Part shown: positions 1 to 5,804 of the stretch, piece after piece
Layout: the number at the start of each line of letters is the position of its first letter
How positions within the stretch are numbered: position 1 is the stretch's first letter
Source of the DNA: an uncultured bacterium
GTDB taxonomy: Bacteria; Cyanobacteriota; Vampirovibrionia; Gastranaerophilales; Gastranaerophilaceae
Reading direction: 5' to 3'
Length of the DNA: 6,841 nt
Assembly: GCA_900554095.1 (NCBI GenBank)
Contig: USGC01000094.1
Span: 1-6,841, forward strand
Notes under the pieces: model-generated
Seen by the model: only the letters and a program-made list of their open reading frames with translations
The model's database searches: none
What the model was told of the DNA's origin: nothing
Program-made: the position numbers and the translations under genes

Positions 1-275
1 TGTTTTGCGCAATTCAAAATTTCTTCTCCGGTTAGACGGTAGCGTTCAACGTTTTTATTTGCTGCGCGAAGACCGCAGTAAAAACAATTACAGCGGCAAA
101 TATTTGAAAACTCAACCAATGCTCTCAGATAAACCTCATCACCGATATATTTTCTCCGAACCTCGTCAGCGGCGCGGAAAAGATATTCGTCTACAGAGTT
201 ATCTCTCAAAATCGCCGTAATTTCAGGTTTTGAAAGCTTGTGGCATTCACTCGCTTTATCAATCAAATTTTTCAT
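1..275 (-). CDS. hydE: [FeFe]-hydrogenase maturation radical SAM protein HydE, 5' part
   Basis: HydE is a radical SAM enzyme that helps build the di-iron H-cluster subsite of [FeFe]-hydrogenase, together with HydF and HydG. The reading frame opens at an ATG (273-275, minus strand) and runs 91 codons without a stop to the window edge, so roughly the first quarter is present (family length about 350 residues). The 4Fe-4S motif CX3CX2C is residues C60, C64 and C67. It sits in a block (EFSNICRCNCFYCGLRAANK, then ERYRLTGEEI) that closely follows the remembered Thermotoga maritima HydE sequence, as does ADEVRRKYIGDEV just before it (residues 36-48). An extra cysteine, C62, lies inside the motif. 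There is no Shine-Dalgarno before the ATG; an in-frame GTG five codons upstream also lacks one. The gene follows the XRE gene after a 26-bp gap on the same strand, so co-transcription is possible. The rest of the gene, and perhaps hydF/hydG, would lie to the left. Confidence 0.92.
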   Translation of the reverse strand, partial: MKNLIDKASECHKLSKPEITAILRDNSVDEYLFRAADEVRRKYIGDEVYLRALVEFSNICRCNCFYCGLRAANKNVERYRLTGEEILNCAK

Positions 276-281
276 AAAATA

Positions 282-287
282 ATTATA
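282..287 (-). promoter_or_regulatory. Candidate -10 box for leaderless hydE transcript
   Basis: A perfect TATAAT on the minus strand ends 6 nt before the hydE ATG. Transcription would then start at or next to the A of the ATG, giving a leaderless mRNA, which agrees with the absence of a Shine-Dalgarno. No good -35 box is visible at 16-18 bp (the best is CCAATA). In AT-rich DNA this hexamer can arise by chance, and the XRE gene upstream may supply the transcript instead. Confidence 0.35.
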
Positions 288-301
288 CACTAAAAACTTT
301 A

Positions 302-520
302 TTATATTGGCAGAATATCATTTAAGGAAACACCTAAAGCCTTTGCAATATTTGCAACAACAAGAATAGTCGGACAAACTTTCTCGTTTTCAATTCTATA
401 TAAATGCTGGGGTGTAATATCTGAAAGCTCCGCAAGTTTTTCCTGTGAAATTTTTTTTCTGGCACGTTCGACCCTAATATTTTCTGCAAGAATTTTTAAG
501 GTTTCATTTTTGTCAAGCAT
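302..520 (-). CDS. Small XRE/Cro-CI family HTH transcriptional regulator
   Basis: This is a 72-residue single-domain DNA-binding protein. The whole chain is an HTH_3-type fold: helix 1 about residues 6-21 (LKILAENIRVERARKK), helix-turn-helix about 24-44 (ISQEKLAELSDITPQHLYRIE), then the usual closing helices with the TILVVANIAKALGVSLNDIL pattern at 51-70. No sensor or dimerisation domain is attached, as in many small autoregulatory repressors. The start is an ATG (518-520) with no clear Shine-Dalgarno. It is divergent from the pilin-like gene, sharing about 100 bp of regulatory DNA that holds palindromic candidate operators, and it precedes hydE by 26 bp. I infer that it regulates itself and one or both neighbours; the target is not shown by sequence alone. 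Confidence 0.88.
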   Translation of the reverse strand: MLDKNETLKILAENIRVERARKKISQEKLAELSDITPQHLYRIENEKVCPTILVVANIAKALGVSLNDILPI

Positions 521-527
521 AATATAT

Positions 528-533
528 ATTTTA
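528..533 (-). promoter_or_regulatory. Candidate -10 box for leaderless XRE-gene transcript
   Basis: TAAAAT on the minus strand ends 7 nt before the ATG of the XRE gene, so +1 would fall on the A of the start codon, and the gene has no Shine-Dalgarno. There is no good -35 match at 17 bp. A second possible minus-strand promoter is TTGTAT (573-578), 17 bp, AATAAT (550-555), which would give a leader of about 20 nt and would overlap the pilin promoter. I cannot choose between them from sequence. Confidence 0.28.
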
Positions 534-539
534 CCGTTC

Positions 540-567
540 TTGACAAAATATTATTACAACATATAAT
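540..567 (+). promoter_or_regulatory. Sigma70-type promoter of the pilin-like gene
   Basis: Both hexamers match the consensus exactly: TTGACA at 540-545 and TATAAT at 562-567, separated by 16 bp. Transcription would start near 574, giving an untranslated leader of about 50 nt before the ATG at 624, long enough to include the GAGGG ribosome-binding site at 608-612. Such a strong core promoter next to a divergent repressor gene suggests that expression is set by repression rather than by activation. The first AACATAT site overlaps the -10 box. Confidence 0.75.
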
Positions 568-625
568 TTTGAATACAAACATATATGTTTATAAAGTAAA
601 AATTTTTGAGGGTTTTTAAACATAT
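558..625. promoter_or_regulatory. Candidate operator array (AACATAT sites, 14-bp palindrome)
   Basis: The heptamer AACATAT occurs at 558-564, 578-584 and 619-625. The middle copy is half of a perfect 14-bp palindrome, AAACATATATGTTT (577-590), so the inverted copy is also present. The copies start 20 and 41 bp apart, about two and four helical turns, which would put them on one face of the DNA. The first overlaps the pilin -10 box, the palindrome covers the likely early transcribed region, and the last overlaps the ATG of the pilin gene. The divergent XRE protein is the obvious candidate binder, by inference. AT-rich composition weakens the case. Confidence 0.4.
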
Positions 626-1301
626 GCTTAATAGTAAAAAATCTTTCACCATGTCAGAAGTGCTGATTACACTGGGAATAATCGGGATAATTGCTGCAAT
701 GACACTTCCAGGACTTGTCGGCAAATGGCAGAAAACCGTTCACGTAAACCGTATGAAACATGTTTATTCAGTCATCTCGAACGCTTTTCAAATGTCAATA
801 CAAGACCACGGCAGCCCGAAAGAATGGGACTGGGGAAGTAATAATCGTAAGGCCAACCTTACAAGGGTTGTGGAAACTTATTTAATACCCTACCTGAGTT
901 TGGATACCAAAGACACAACGCTGCCGCTGTTTGCCAATGAGCATTACGCAGCAAGATTAAAAAACGGAACGACATTGTTATTCTCTCTTGATGGCTGCGT
1001 AGATTCCGCCACCTGTAATCCAGTATCTGTAGACCAGTTATATATAACCGTATCAACAAAAGGGAATGTTAATCCAATGGAACATTCCAGCCGAGATTAC
1101 TCCCGCGAAGATTTTATACTCAGATTTAGTAAAAGCAATGCAAATCTCACATTTTTTAACTGGGGCGGAAGTACGCGCGAAGCCATGAAAAACAATTCGA
1201 TATATGCATGCAATAAAAATATTGCAAAAAATAAAAGATATAATTGTGGCGCCTTAATTTTCTATGACGGCTGGGAAATCAAAGATGATTACCCATGGTG
1301 A
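624..1301 (+). CDS. Type IV prepilin-like / type II secretion pseudopilin
   Basis: The product, 225 residues from the ATG, is an inner-membrane prepilin-like protein processed by a prepilin peptidase. A short basic leader (MLNSKKS) is followed by FTMSEVLITLGIIGIIAAMTLP, with cleavage expected between S7 and F8. The mature protein has the conserved Glu at position 5 (E12) and one hydrophobic helix at about residues 13-30. The -1 residue is Ser rather than the usual Gly. The C-terminal domain has four cysteines (C125, C131, C196, C208), likely two disulfides, and ends in CGALIFYDGWEIKDDYPW. I prefer ATG 624 to an in-frame TTG at 606 because GAGGG at 608-612 lies 11 nt before the ATG and because the leader length is then normal. 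No other pilus or secretion gene is in the window, so it is an orphan. Whether it forms a pilus, works with a type II machine or aids DNA uptake is unknown. Confidence 0.87.
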   Translation: MLNSKKSFTMSEVLITLGIIGIIAAMTLPGLVGKWQKTVHVNRMKHVYSVISNAFQMSIQDHGSPKEWDWGSNNRKANLTRVVETYLIPYLSLDTKDTTLPLFANEHYAARLKNGTTLLFSLDGCVDSATCNPVSVDQLYITVSTKGNVNPMEHSSRDYSREDFILRFSKSNANLTFFNWGGSTREAMKNNSIYACNKNIAKNKRYNCGALIFYDGWEIKDDYPW

Positions 1302-1319
1302 GCACACGTAGTGTGCTCA
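1299..1319 (+). other. Perfect hairpin starting at the pilin stop codon
   Basis: A 9-bp perfect stem (TGAGCACAC / GTGTGCTCA) with a 3-nt loop begins exactly with the TGA stop of the pilin-like gene. It is followed by ATATATATT rather than a U-tract, so it is a poor intrinsic terminator. It could instead protect the 3' end of the mRNA or mark a processing site. Between it and 1413 I see no gene or other structure. Confidence 0.45.
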
Positions 1320-1413
1320 TATATATTGGCTCTGAATTAGTCGAGAGTACATTCACCGCCCTATGAAACAGAGTTACAGTTGGAAGAGGTTGTAGAGCAT
1401 TACCATACATTCT

Positions 1414-1438
1414 AAAAAAGGGAGTAAAAACTCCCTTT
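1414..1438 (-). terminator. Intrinsic terminator downstream of ileS
   Basis: Read on the minus strand, a 9-bp stem (AAAGGGAGT / ACTCCCTTT) with a TTTT loop continues into a run of six T (1414-1419) just past the ileS stop at 1471. This is a textbook intrinsic terminator shape for the ileS transcript. On the plus strand the same hairpin is followed by AAATATTTTT, so it may also weakly stop transcripts from the convergent pilin gene. Confidence 0.8.
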
Positions 1439-1462
1439 AAATATTTTTCGGCACTGTAGGGA

Positions 1463-1480
1463 TGAAGTTTCTAAACTTCA
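1463..1480 (-). other. Perfect inverted repeat across the ileS stop codon
   Basis: TGAAGTTT and AAACTTCA form an 8-bp perfect inverted repeat separated by 2 nt, straddling the TAG stop of ileS (1471-1473). No U-tract follows on the minus strand, so it is not itself a standard terminator; the real one lies about 25 bp further on. It could be a 3'-end stability element or a chance palindrome. Confidence 0.35.
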
Positions 1481-4347
1481 ATCGCCTCCATGCATTCTTC
1501 ACAAATTCCGTCTGCATTAAGCGTTCTAAACTTCCAGCAACGGGCACATTTTTCGCCTTGAGCTTTTGTAACCCAAACTGTAAAATCGTCTTCTTGGTAT
1601 TCGTTCAGAACATCGGACGGCTTTTCATCAGTTACATAAGCCTGTGAAGTAATGAAGATATTGCAAAGCTCGTCTTCGTTTGCTTTCAAGACTGACGTGT
1701 CTTTTGCATTCACATAAACCGCAACTTCAAGAGAGCTTCCGACTTTTTTGTCCGCTCTCAAAGGTTCAATCGCGCGACTTACAATCTCGCGGGCTTTTAG
1801 AATTTGTGTGAATTCTTCTTCAAGTTTATCGTTTTTCCATTCGGAATTTGTCTTAGGCCATTCTGAAAGAAGAATACTTATCAATCCCCCCCTCTGACAC
1901 TCCGGAACACTCATCCAGATATCTTCTGCCTGGTGTGGCATTACAGGAACGAGCATTCTGACTAGTGCCTGCAAAATTTCATACATTACAGTCTGGCAGG
2001 CACGGCGGGGAAGCGATTTTTTGCCTGCTGTGTAAAGCCTGTCTTTTACAATGTCAAGATAGAAAGAGCTTAAATCAACTGCCGCAAAGTTTTGAAGTTG
2101 TTGGAAATATTTGTAAAATTCATAGTTTTCAAAAGCTTCCGTAACACCTTCAATCAAGTGGTTGAGTTTGTGAAGCGCGAATTTGTCTAACGCTTTCAAA
2201 TCTTTGTATTCAACATAATCAACAGCAGGATCAAAATCAAAAAGGTTACCAAGCAAAAATCTTGAGGTGTTTCTTGTCTTTTTGAAAATTTCAACAAGCT
2301 GTTTAATGATATTGTCGCCAATTTTGGTATCGTTTCTATAATCAACAGACGCCGCCCAAAGTCTTAAAATATCCGCGCCGTAGTTTTTAATAATATCGTC
2401 AGGTCTGATGTAATTACCTAAAGATTTTGACATTTTTCTGCCGTCTTCACCAAAAACAAAGCCGTGCGTCAAAACTGTTTTGTAAGGCGCTTTTCCTTGC
2501 GTTGCGATTGATGTTAAAAGTGATGACTGGAACCATCCGCGGTGCTGATCAGAGCCTTCAAGATACATTTCAACAGGAGTTGTACCGAGTACATCAGAGC
2601 GTTTTTCAACAACCGCGCGCCAGCTTATGCCGGAGTCAAACCATACATCCATGATGTCGTTTTCTTTTTTCATATGCACGCCGCCGCATTTCGGGCAAAC
2701 AAAACCTTTTGGAAGAAGTTCTTCAGCAGAGTATTTAACCCAGGCATCAGAGCTTTCTTTTTCAAAAATTTCTGCAACATGGTTGATTGTTTCGTCAGTT
2801 ACAATGACTTCACCGCAGTCTTCGCAGTAGAACACAGGAATAGGCACGCCCCATGCACGCTGGCGCGAAATACACCAGTCTGTACGACTAGCAACCATGT
2901 TTGAAATTCTGGCTTCGCCGCTTGCCGGAATCCATTTTACGTCTTTGATTGCCTCAAGAGTTTCGTCGCGGAATTTGTCTACTTTAACAAACCATTGTGG
3001 AGTTGCGCGGTAAATTACCGGATTTTTACATCTCCAGCAGTGAGGATAACTGTGGTTGATATCCTGAGCTTTCAAAAGCGCGCCGCAATTTTGAAGTTTT
3101 TCAATAACTATTTTGTTGCCTTTATAATATGGAACGCCTTCAAGGTCTTTGTCGTTAACGGCACTTGTCCAAACACCGCGCCCATCGAGCGGTGAAAAGA
3201 CTTCAATGCCGTATTTGCATCCGACTTCATAGTCTTCAAGACCGTGTCCCGGAGCAGTATGGACTGAACCTGTACCGGCATCAAGTGTTACGTGCTCACC
3301 CAAGATTATCGGTGATTTTCTGCCTGCTAACGGATGAATTGTATTTAAAAGTTCCAAATCTGATCCAACGCAGGAGCCGAGGACTTTAATATCTTTTTCC
3401 TCCCACCCAACATCAGCCAGAAATGCGCCCAGCAACTCCTGAGCCACAACATAAACATCGCCATTGCTTGCCGGCTCGCGATTAACGGCGTTACGGTCTT
3501 GCGCTCCCGCAAGCCCTCCAGCCTCAGCTCGCCGTTCAAAAAAAGTATACTCAAATTTAGGGTGCATACTGATTGCCATATTTGAAGGAATTGTCCAAGG
3601 AGTTGTTGTCCAGATGATTGCGTAAACATTTTTGCCGCCAAGGTCAATCATTTTAGCGATTTTTGCGGTCGCCTCGTCGTCAAACTTAAATCTTACATAA
3701 ATTGAAGTTGAGGTGTGATCAGCGTATTCAACTTCGGCTTCTGCAAGTGCAGTTTCGCAAGATGCGCACCAGTAAACCGGCTTCATGCCTTTTTCTATAT
3801 AACCTTTTTTGTACATTTCGCCGAAAACTCTAACCTGTTCGGCTTCATATTCCGGATTGATAGTCAAATACGGATGTTCCCAGTCGCCCCATACACCAAG
3901 ACGTTTGAATTCGCTTTCCTGGCCTTTAAGGTTTTTGTGTGCAAATTCGCGGCACTTTTGGCGAAGTTCATAAGGTGTGAGTGCGCTTCTTCCGCCTTTA
4001 ATATTTTTCACAACTGCGTTTTCAATCGGAAGCCCGTGGCCGTCATAGCCCGGAACGTAAGGCGAATAAAACCCTCTTTGTGATTTGTATTTTGTCAAAA
4101 TATCTTTAAGGATTTTGTTGAGCGCTGTTCCAACGTGAATTTTCTCACTACTCAAGTATGGCGGCCCGTCGTGCAGAATGAATTTATTTGCTTTATCTTT
4201 GTTTGCAATTGATTTTTCGTAAATTTTGTTTTCTTCCCAAAACTTTTGGATTTCAAGTTCGCGGACAGTCGCATTTGCTCTCATCGCAAGGGTTGTTTGC
4301 GGGAGATTTAAAGTATCTTTCAATTCAACTTTTGTACTTTCACTCAT
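1471..4347 (-). CDS. ileS: Isoleucyl-tRNA synthetase
   Basis: This cytoplasmic class I synthetase charges tRNA-Ile with isoleucine and hydrolyses mischarged Val-tRNA. The 958-residue length is normal or slightly long. The signature HIGH reads HVGT (residues 71-74), preceded by HDGPPY and followed by ALNKILKDI. The nucleotide-binding KMSKS is at 638-642. The CP1 editing domain spans about 195-400, with WTTTPWTIPSN (246-256) and GTGSVHTAPGHGLEDY (358-373), keeping the editing aspartate D372. Zinc-type pairs occur at C194/C197, C437/C440, C508/C511 and C551/C554, and the C-terminal zinc finger is C934/C937/C949/C952. The anticodon-binding helical domain is about 690-850. The ATG start has an AGAGGA ribosome-binding site 9 nt upstream. 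Residues 272-294 are a GC-rich insertion in the editing domain, annotated separately. The gene lies 34 bp after the symporter gene on the same strand, likely one operon. No T-box is present in that gap. Confidence 0.98.
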   Translation of the reverse strand: MSESTKVELKDTLNLPQTTLAMRANATVRELEIQKFWEENKIYEKSIANKDKANKFILHDGPPYLSSEKIHVGTALNKILKDILTKYKSQRGFYSPYVPGYDGHGLPIENAVVKNIKGGRSALTPYELRQKCREFAHKNLKGQESEFKRLGVWGDWEHPYLTINPEYEAEQVRVFGEMYKKGYIEKGMKPVYWCASCETALAEAEVEYADHTSTSIYVRFKFDDEATAKIAKMIDLGGKNVYAIIWTTTPWTIPSNMAISMHPKFEYTFFERRAEAGGLAGAQDRNAVNREPASNGDVYVVAQELLGAFLADVGWEEKDIKVLGSCVGSDLELLNTIHPLAGRKSPIILGEHVTLDAGTGSVHTAPGHGLEDYEVGCKYGIEVFSPLDGRGVWTSAVNDKDLEGVPYYKGNKIVIEKLQNCGALLKAQDINHSYPHCWRCKNPVIYRATPQWFVKVDKFRDETLEAIKDVKWIPASGEARISNMVASRTDWCISRQRAWGVPIPVFYCEDCGEVIVTDETINHVAEIFEKESSDAWVKYSAEELLPKGFVCPKCGGVHMKKENDIMDVWFDSGISWRAVVEKRSDVLGTTPVEMYLEGSDQHRGWFQSSLLTSIATQGKAPYKTVLTHGFVFGEDGRKMSKSLGNYIRPDDIIKNYGADILRLWAASVDYRNDTKIGDNIIKQLVEIFKKTRNTSRFLLGNLFDFDPAVDYVEYKDLKALDKFALHKLNHLIEGVTEAFENYEFYKYFQQLQNFAAVDLSSFYLDIVKDRLYTAGKKSLPRRACQTVMYEILQALVRMLVPVMPHQAEDIWMSVPECQRGGLISILLSEWPKTNSEWKNDKLEEEFTQILKAREIVSRAIEPLRADKKVGSSLEVAVYVNAKDTSVLKANEDELCNIFITSQAYVTDEKPSDVLNEYQEDDFTVWVTKAQGEKCARCWKFRTLNADGICEECMEAIEV
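3466..3534 (-). repeat. In-frame GC-rich palindromic insertion within ileS
   Basis: These 69 bp encode residues 272-294 of IleRS (starting RRAEAGGLAG, ending NREPAS). Compared with the family layout I remember, the strand ending FEYTFFE should pass almost directly to NGDVYVVAQELL, so about 23 residues are extra, on what should be a beta-turn of the editing domain. By my count 47 of 69 bases are G or C (68%), against 21 of 60 (35%) in 3541-3600. Inverted repeats are nested: AACGGCG/CGCCGTT arms at 3484-3490 and 3530-3536 enclose a 6-bp stem, CTTGCG/CGCAAG (3498-3503 and 3508-3513), with a 4-nt loop. Arg codons CGG and CGA and Gly codon GGG cluster here. It resembles protein-coding palindromic elements of the Rickettsia RPE type in behaviour, but I cannot assign it to a known family. 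The exact ends are uncertain by a few codons. Confidence 0.6.
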
Positions 4348-4356
4348 ATTAATTAA

Positions 4357-4373
4357 TCCTCTATTTTATTATA
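4357..4373 (-). promoter_or_regulatory. ileS ribosome-binding site and possible internal -10 box
   Basis: AGAGGA (4357-4362) lies 9 nt before the ileS ATG. A perfect TATAAT (4368-4373) sits in the 34-bp gap after the symporter stop and would start transcription at about 4361, within the ribosome-binding site. No -35 match is seen; that position is an A-run inside the symporter gene. The ribosome-binding site is secure, while the promoter is only a possibility beside read-through from the symporter gene. Confidence 0.4.
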
Positions 4374-4381
4374 TTAATATT

Positions 4382-5692
4382 CTAACATTCTTTTTTGCTG
4401 TGAGCTTTTCTAAAATTTTCAATATCGGCGCCAATGCTTTCAGCCTTTGACTGGCGAACGAATTCATTCATCTTGTCGTAATCAAATTTATTTTCCCAGC
4501 GAGCAATAACGACTGTTGCAACGCAGTTTCCGACAAGGTTAACTGTTGTTCTGCCCATATCAAGGATTTGGTCAATTCCCAAAAGAATTGCCACGCCTAA
4601 AATCGGAATATTGAAACTTGCAAGAGTACCAGCAAGAACAATCAACGAAACCCTCGGAACGCCAGCAACACCTTTACTTGTAAGCATAAGCGCCAGCATA
4701 ATTATAATCTGCTGGTTTAAATCCAGATGAATTCCGACAAGCTGTGAGGAGAAAAGAACGCCCATCGCAAGATATAGCGTACTGCCGTCAAGGTTAAACG
4801 TGTATCCTGTCGGCATTACAAATCCAACAATGTTTTTTGGCACACCGAAACGCTCCATTATATCCATTGCTTTAGGAAATGCAGCCTCTGAGCTTGCGGT
4901 TGTGAACGCCAAAAGCGCCGGCTCCTGCAATGCTCTCAAAAGGTTTCTGAATGAAATCTTTACGATTTTACAAGCGATTATTAAAACAAGCAAAACAAAA
5001 ACAGCCAATGCAATATAAAGCGCTCCAATAACTTTTGCATAGTTTTTCAAAACCCCCAGCCCGTTAGCGCCGATAGTTGCCGCAATCGCTCCAAAAATCC
5101 CCAGCGGTGCAAAATACATAACGTATTCCGTGAATTTAAACATAATTTGCGACACTGAATTAAGAATTTCAAGAACAGGTTCAGCCTTTTTGCCAACAGC
5201 GCAGATTGCGAGCGCAAAGAAAATTGAAAACACAACAATTTGCAGCAAATTACCTTTTGCCATTGCATCAATTACACTTGTCGGAAAAATATCCGTAACC
5301 ATTGCACTGATTGAAGTATGAGCCTGCGTACCTGCCATAAGACCTGCTTCCTGCATATGGATTGCGTGCGCGGAAGTCCCTGATACAAAGCCAACACCCG
5401 GCTGCATAATGTTTCCCATTGTTAGCCCGATTATAAGTGCTAAAGTCGTTACGATTTCAAAATAAATAATTGTTTTAAGCCCGATTTTACCGAGGCTTTT
5501 GGCATCACCGTGGCCTGCAATTCCGACCACAAGTGTCGCAAACAAAAGAGGCGCTATAATCATTTTTACCATTCGCAGAAAAATATCCGCAAAGGGCCTC
5601 ATTCTCACGGCAAAATCAGGAAAAAAATGTCCGATTACTATACCGAGTATAAGTGCTATAAATATTAGGGCTGTAAGTTTAGAGTGTTTCAA
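4382..5692 (-). CDS. Dicarboxylate/amino acid:cation symporter (DAACS), probably glutamate/aspartate
   Basis: This 436-residue inner-membrane protein belongs to the SLC1/GltP-GltT family, which imports acidic amino acids or C4-dicarboxylates with Na+ or H+. The fold is visible: about six N-terminal membrane helices, the HP1 serine loop TTASSEAAFP (264-273), TM7 NLDGS (300-304), the HP2 tip TSKGVAGVP (338-346) and TM8 GIDQILDMGRTTVNLVGN (372-389). Aligning TM8 to GltPh gives D374, D378, R381, T382 and N385 as the equivalents of D390, D394, R397, T398 and N401. Keeping both the arginine (side-chain carboxylate) and D378 (amino group) favours glutamate/aspartate over C4 acids such as in DctA. 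The GltPh sodium ligand D405 is N389 here. The start is TTG, fixed by an in-frame TGA just upstream and a strong GAGGTG site 7 nt before it. It precedes ileS by 34 bp and diverges from ktrB. Confidence 0.93.
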   Translation of the reverse strand: MKHSKLTALIFIALILGIVIGHFFPDFAVRMRPFADIFLRMVKMIIAPLLFATLVVGIAGHGDAKSLGKIGLKTIIYFEIVTTLALIIGLTMGNIMQPGVGFVSGTSAHAIHMQEAGLMAGTQAHTSISAMVTDIFPTSVIDAMAKGNLLQIVVFSIFFALAICAVGKKAEPVLEILNSVSQIMFKFTEYVMYFAPLGIFGAIAATIGANGLGVLKNYAKVIGALYIALAVFVLLVLIIACKIVKISFRNLLRALQEPALLAFTTASSEAAFPKAMDIMERFGVPKNIVGFVMPTGYTFNLDGSTLYLAMGVLFSSQLVGIHLDLNQQIIIMLALMLTSKGVAGVPRVSLIVLAGTLASFNIPILGVAILLGIDQILDMGRTTVNLVGNCVATVVIARWENKFDYDKMNEFVRQSKAESIGADIENFRKAHSKKEC

Positions 5693-5699
5693 ATGTTTT

Positions 5700-5718
5700 C
5701 ACCTCGTAAAATATTATA
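5700..5718 (-). promoter_or_regulatory. Symporter -10 box and Shine-Dalgarno fixing a TTG start
   Basis: GAGGTG (5700-5705) lies 7 nt before the TTG start, and TATAAT (5713-5718) lies 7 nt before the GAGGTG, so the predicted +1 falls at about 5706, right at the ribosome-binding site. The -35 region is weak (TTTTGA or TTTTTG). An inverted repeat CTATG-AA-CATAG (5719-5730) fills most of the spacer just upstream of the -10 box and could be an operator, but it is short. In-frame TGA upstream excludes a longer protein. Confidence 0.5.
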
Positions 5719-5787
5719 CTATGAACATAGAAAATCAAAAAGTCTTCAAGAATTTACTTAATAAAAATTATAAAAAATTTTTCATTA

Positions 5788-5804
5788 TATAATATTTTTG
5801 GGAG
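5788..5804 (+). promoter_or_regulatory. ktrB -10 box and ribosome-binding site
   Basis: TATAAT at 5788-5793 is followed by GGGAG at 5800-5804, 11 nt before the ATG of ktrB. The predicted transcription start coincides with the ribosome-binding site. No convincing -35 is seen at 16-18 bp. The whole 123-bp divergent region (5693-5815) is very AT-rich, with A- and T-tracts at about 5764-5782 that could act as an UP-like or bent element. Confidence 0.42.

Noticed and set aside
5..220. A 71-codon plus-strand open frame at the left edge
   Set aside because: It has no family resemblance and is opposite the clear hydE reading frame on the minus strand, which explains the DNA.
606..623. Upstream TTG start for the pilin-like gene, adding six residues
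   Set aside because: The GAGGG ribosome-binding site would lie inside the gene, and the leader peptide is of normal length from the ATG at 624.
1302..1413. Small RNA or small gene in the convergent gap
   Set aside because: No open frame with a ribosome-binding site and no promoter-terminator pair was found; only the hairpins are supportable.
3460..3534. GGCGA repeated at both ends of the ileS insertion, as a possible target-site duplication
   Set aside because: The copies are 71 bp apart, not a multiple of three, so removing one repeat unit would break the ileS frame; a 5-bp match is also easily chance.
3345..3647. A 100-codon minus-strand frame inside ileS
   Set aside because: It is an out-of-frame shadow of ileS; the ileS frame through this stretch is continuous with conserved editing-domain motifs.
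4348..4381. T-box or other riboswitch controlling ileS
   Set aside because: The gap to the preceding gene is only 34 bp, far too short for a T-box, and no specifier-like structure is visible.
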